The notes below the pieces were generated by a model, which saw only the letters and a program-made list of their open reading frames with translations, did not search any database and was not told the DNA's origin. From assembly GCA_013813615.1 (NCBI GenBank), contig JACCRJ010000567.1:1-6087 (forward strand): 6,087 nucleotides of DNA, given 5' to 3'. Position 1 is the stretch's first letter; every line of letters begins with the position of its first letter. The DNA comes from Lautropia sp. GTDB taxonomy: Bacteria; Pseudomonadota; Gammaproteobacteria; Burkholderiales; Burkholderiaceae_E. This document shows positions 6,086 through 6,087 of this stretch, in pieces. A program made the position numbers and the translations under genes.

Positions 6086-6087
6086 GC

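Noticed and set aside
5902..6087. Plus-strand frame starting with ATG 5902 and open for 62 codons to the right edge, possibly a divergent gene.
   Set aside because: Third-position GC is only about 65 percent, visibly lower than in the real genes here. The ribosome-binding site is weak, the translation resembles no family I know, and the frame covers the candidate promoter region.

Overview
The window looks like a chromosomal segment of a GC-rich proteobacterium. The genes favour G or C at third codon positions, are tightly packed, and encode TRAP (tripartite ATP-independent periplasmic) carboxylate transporters, a system common in alpha-, beta- and gammaproteobacteria. I cannot name the genus. 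There is no rRNA or tRNA gene, insertion sequence, CRISPR array or phage gene.

Layout. Left edge (3-797, plus strand): the C-terminal 264 codons of a TRAP large permease (DctM family) whose start lies outside the window. It converges, with only 8 bp between stop codons, on a minus-strand cluster that fills the rest. In transcription order (right to left) the cluster is: possibly the last codons of a regulator-like gene (6085-6050, very tentative); a 217-aa uncharacterised protein with an EthD/dimeric alpha-beta-barrel look (5859-5206); a TRAP solute-binding protein (DctP, 5112-4123); a small TRAP permease (DctQ, start TTG at 4126, end 3602); a second TRAP large permease (DctM, 3587-2280); and an amidase-signature hydrolase (2200-806). 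Gaps are 93 bp, a 4-base overlap, 14 bp and 79 bp, so one transcript is likely.

How it may work. DctP would capture a small, probably carboxylate-bearing, ligand in the periplasm. DctQ and DctM would import it with an ion gradient, and the cytoplasmic amidase would hydrolyse an amide bond in it or in a derivative. The 217-aa protein may act on the product or on an intermediate. That combined function is inferred from gene order; the transporter and amidase family assignments rest on clear motifs.

The most notable points are the uncharacterised two-repeat alpha-beta-barrel protein that heads the operon, TTG start codons on both dctP and dctQ (with a TTGA stop/start overlap), a 12-bp tandem repeat in the dctP leader, a candidate promoter with a dyad upstream of the operon, and two different TRAP large permeases lying tail to tail.
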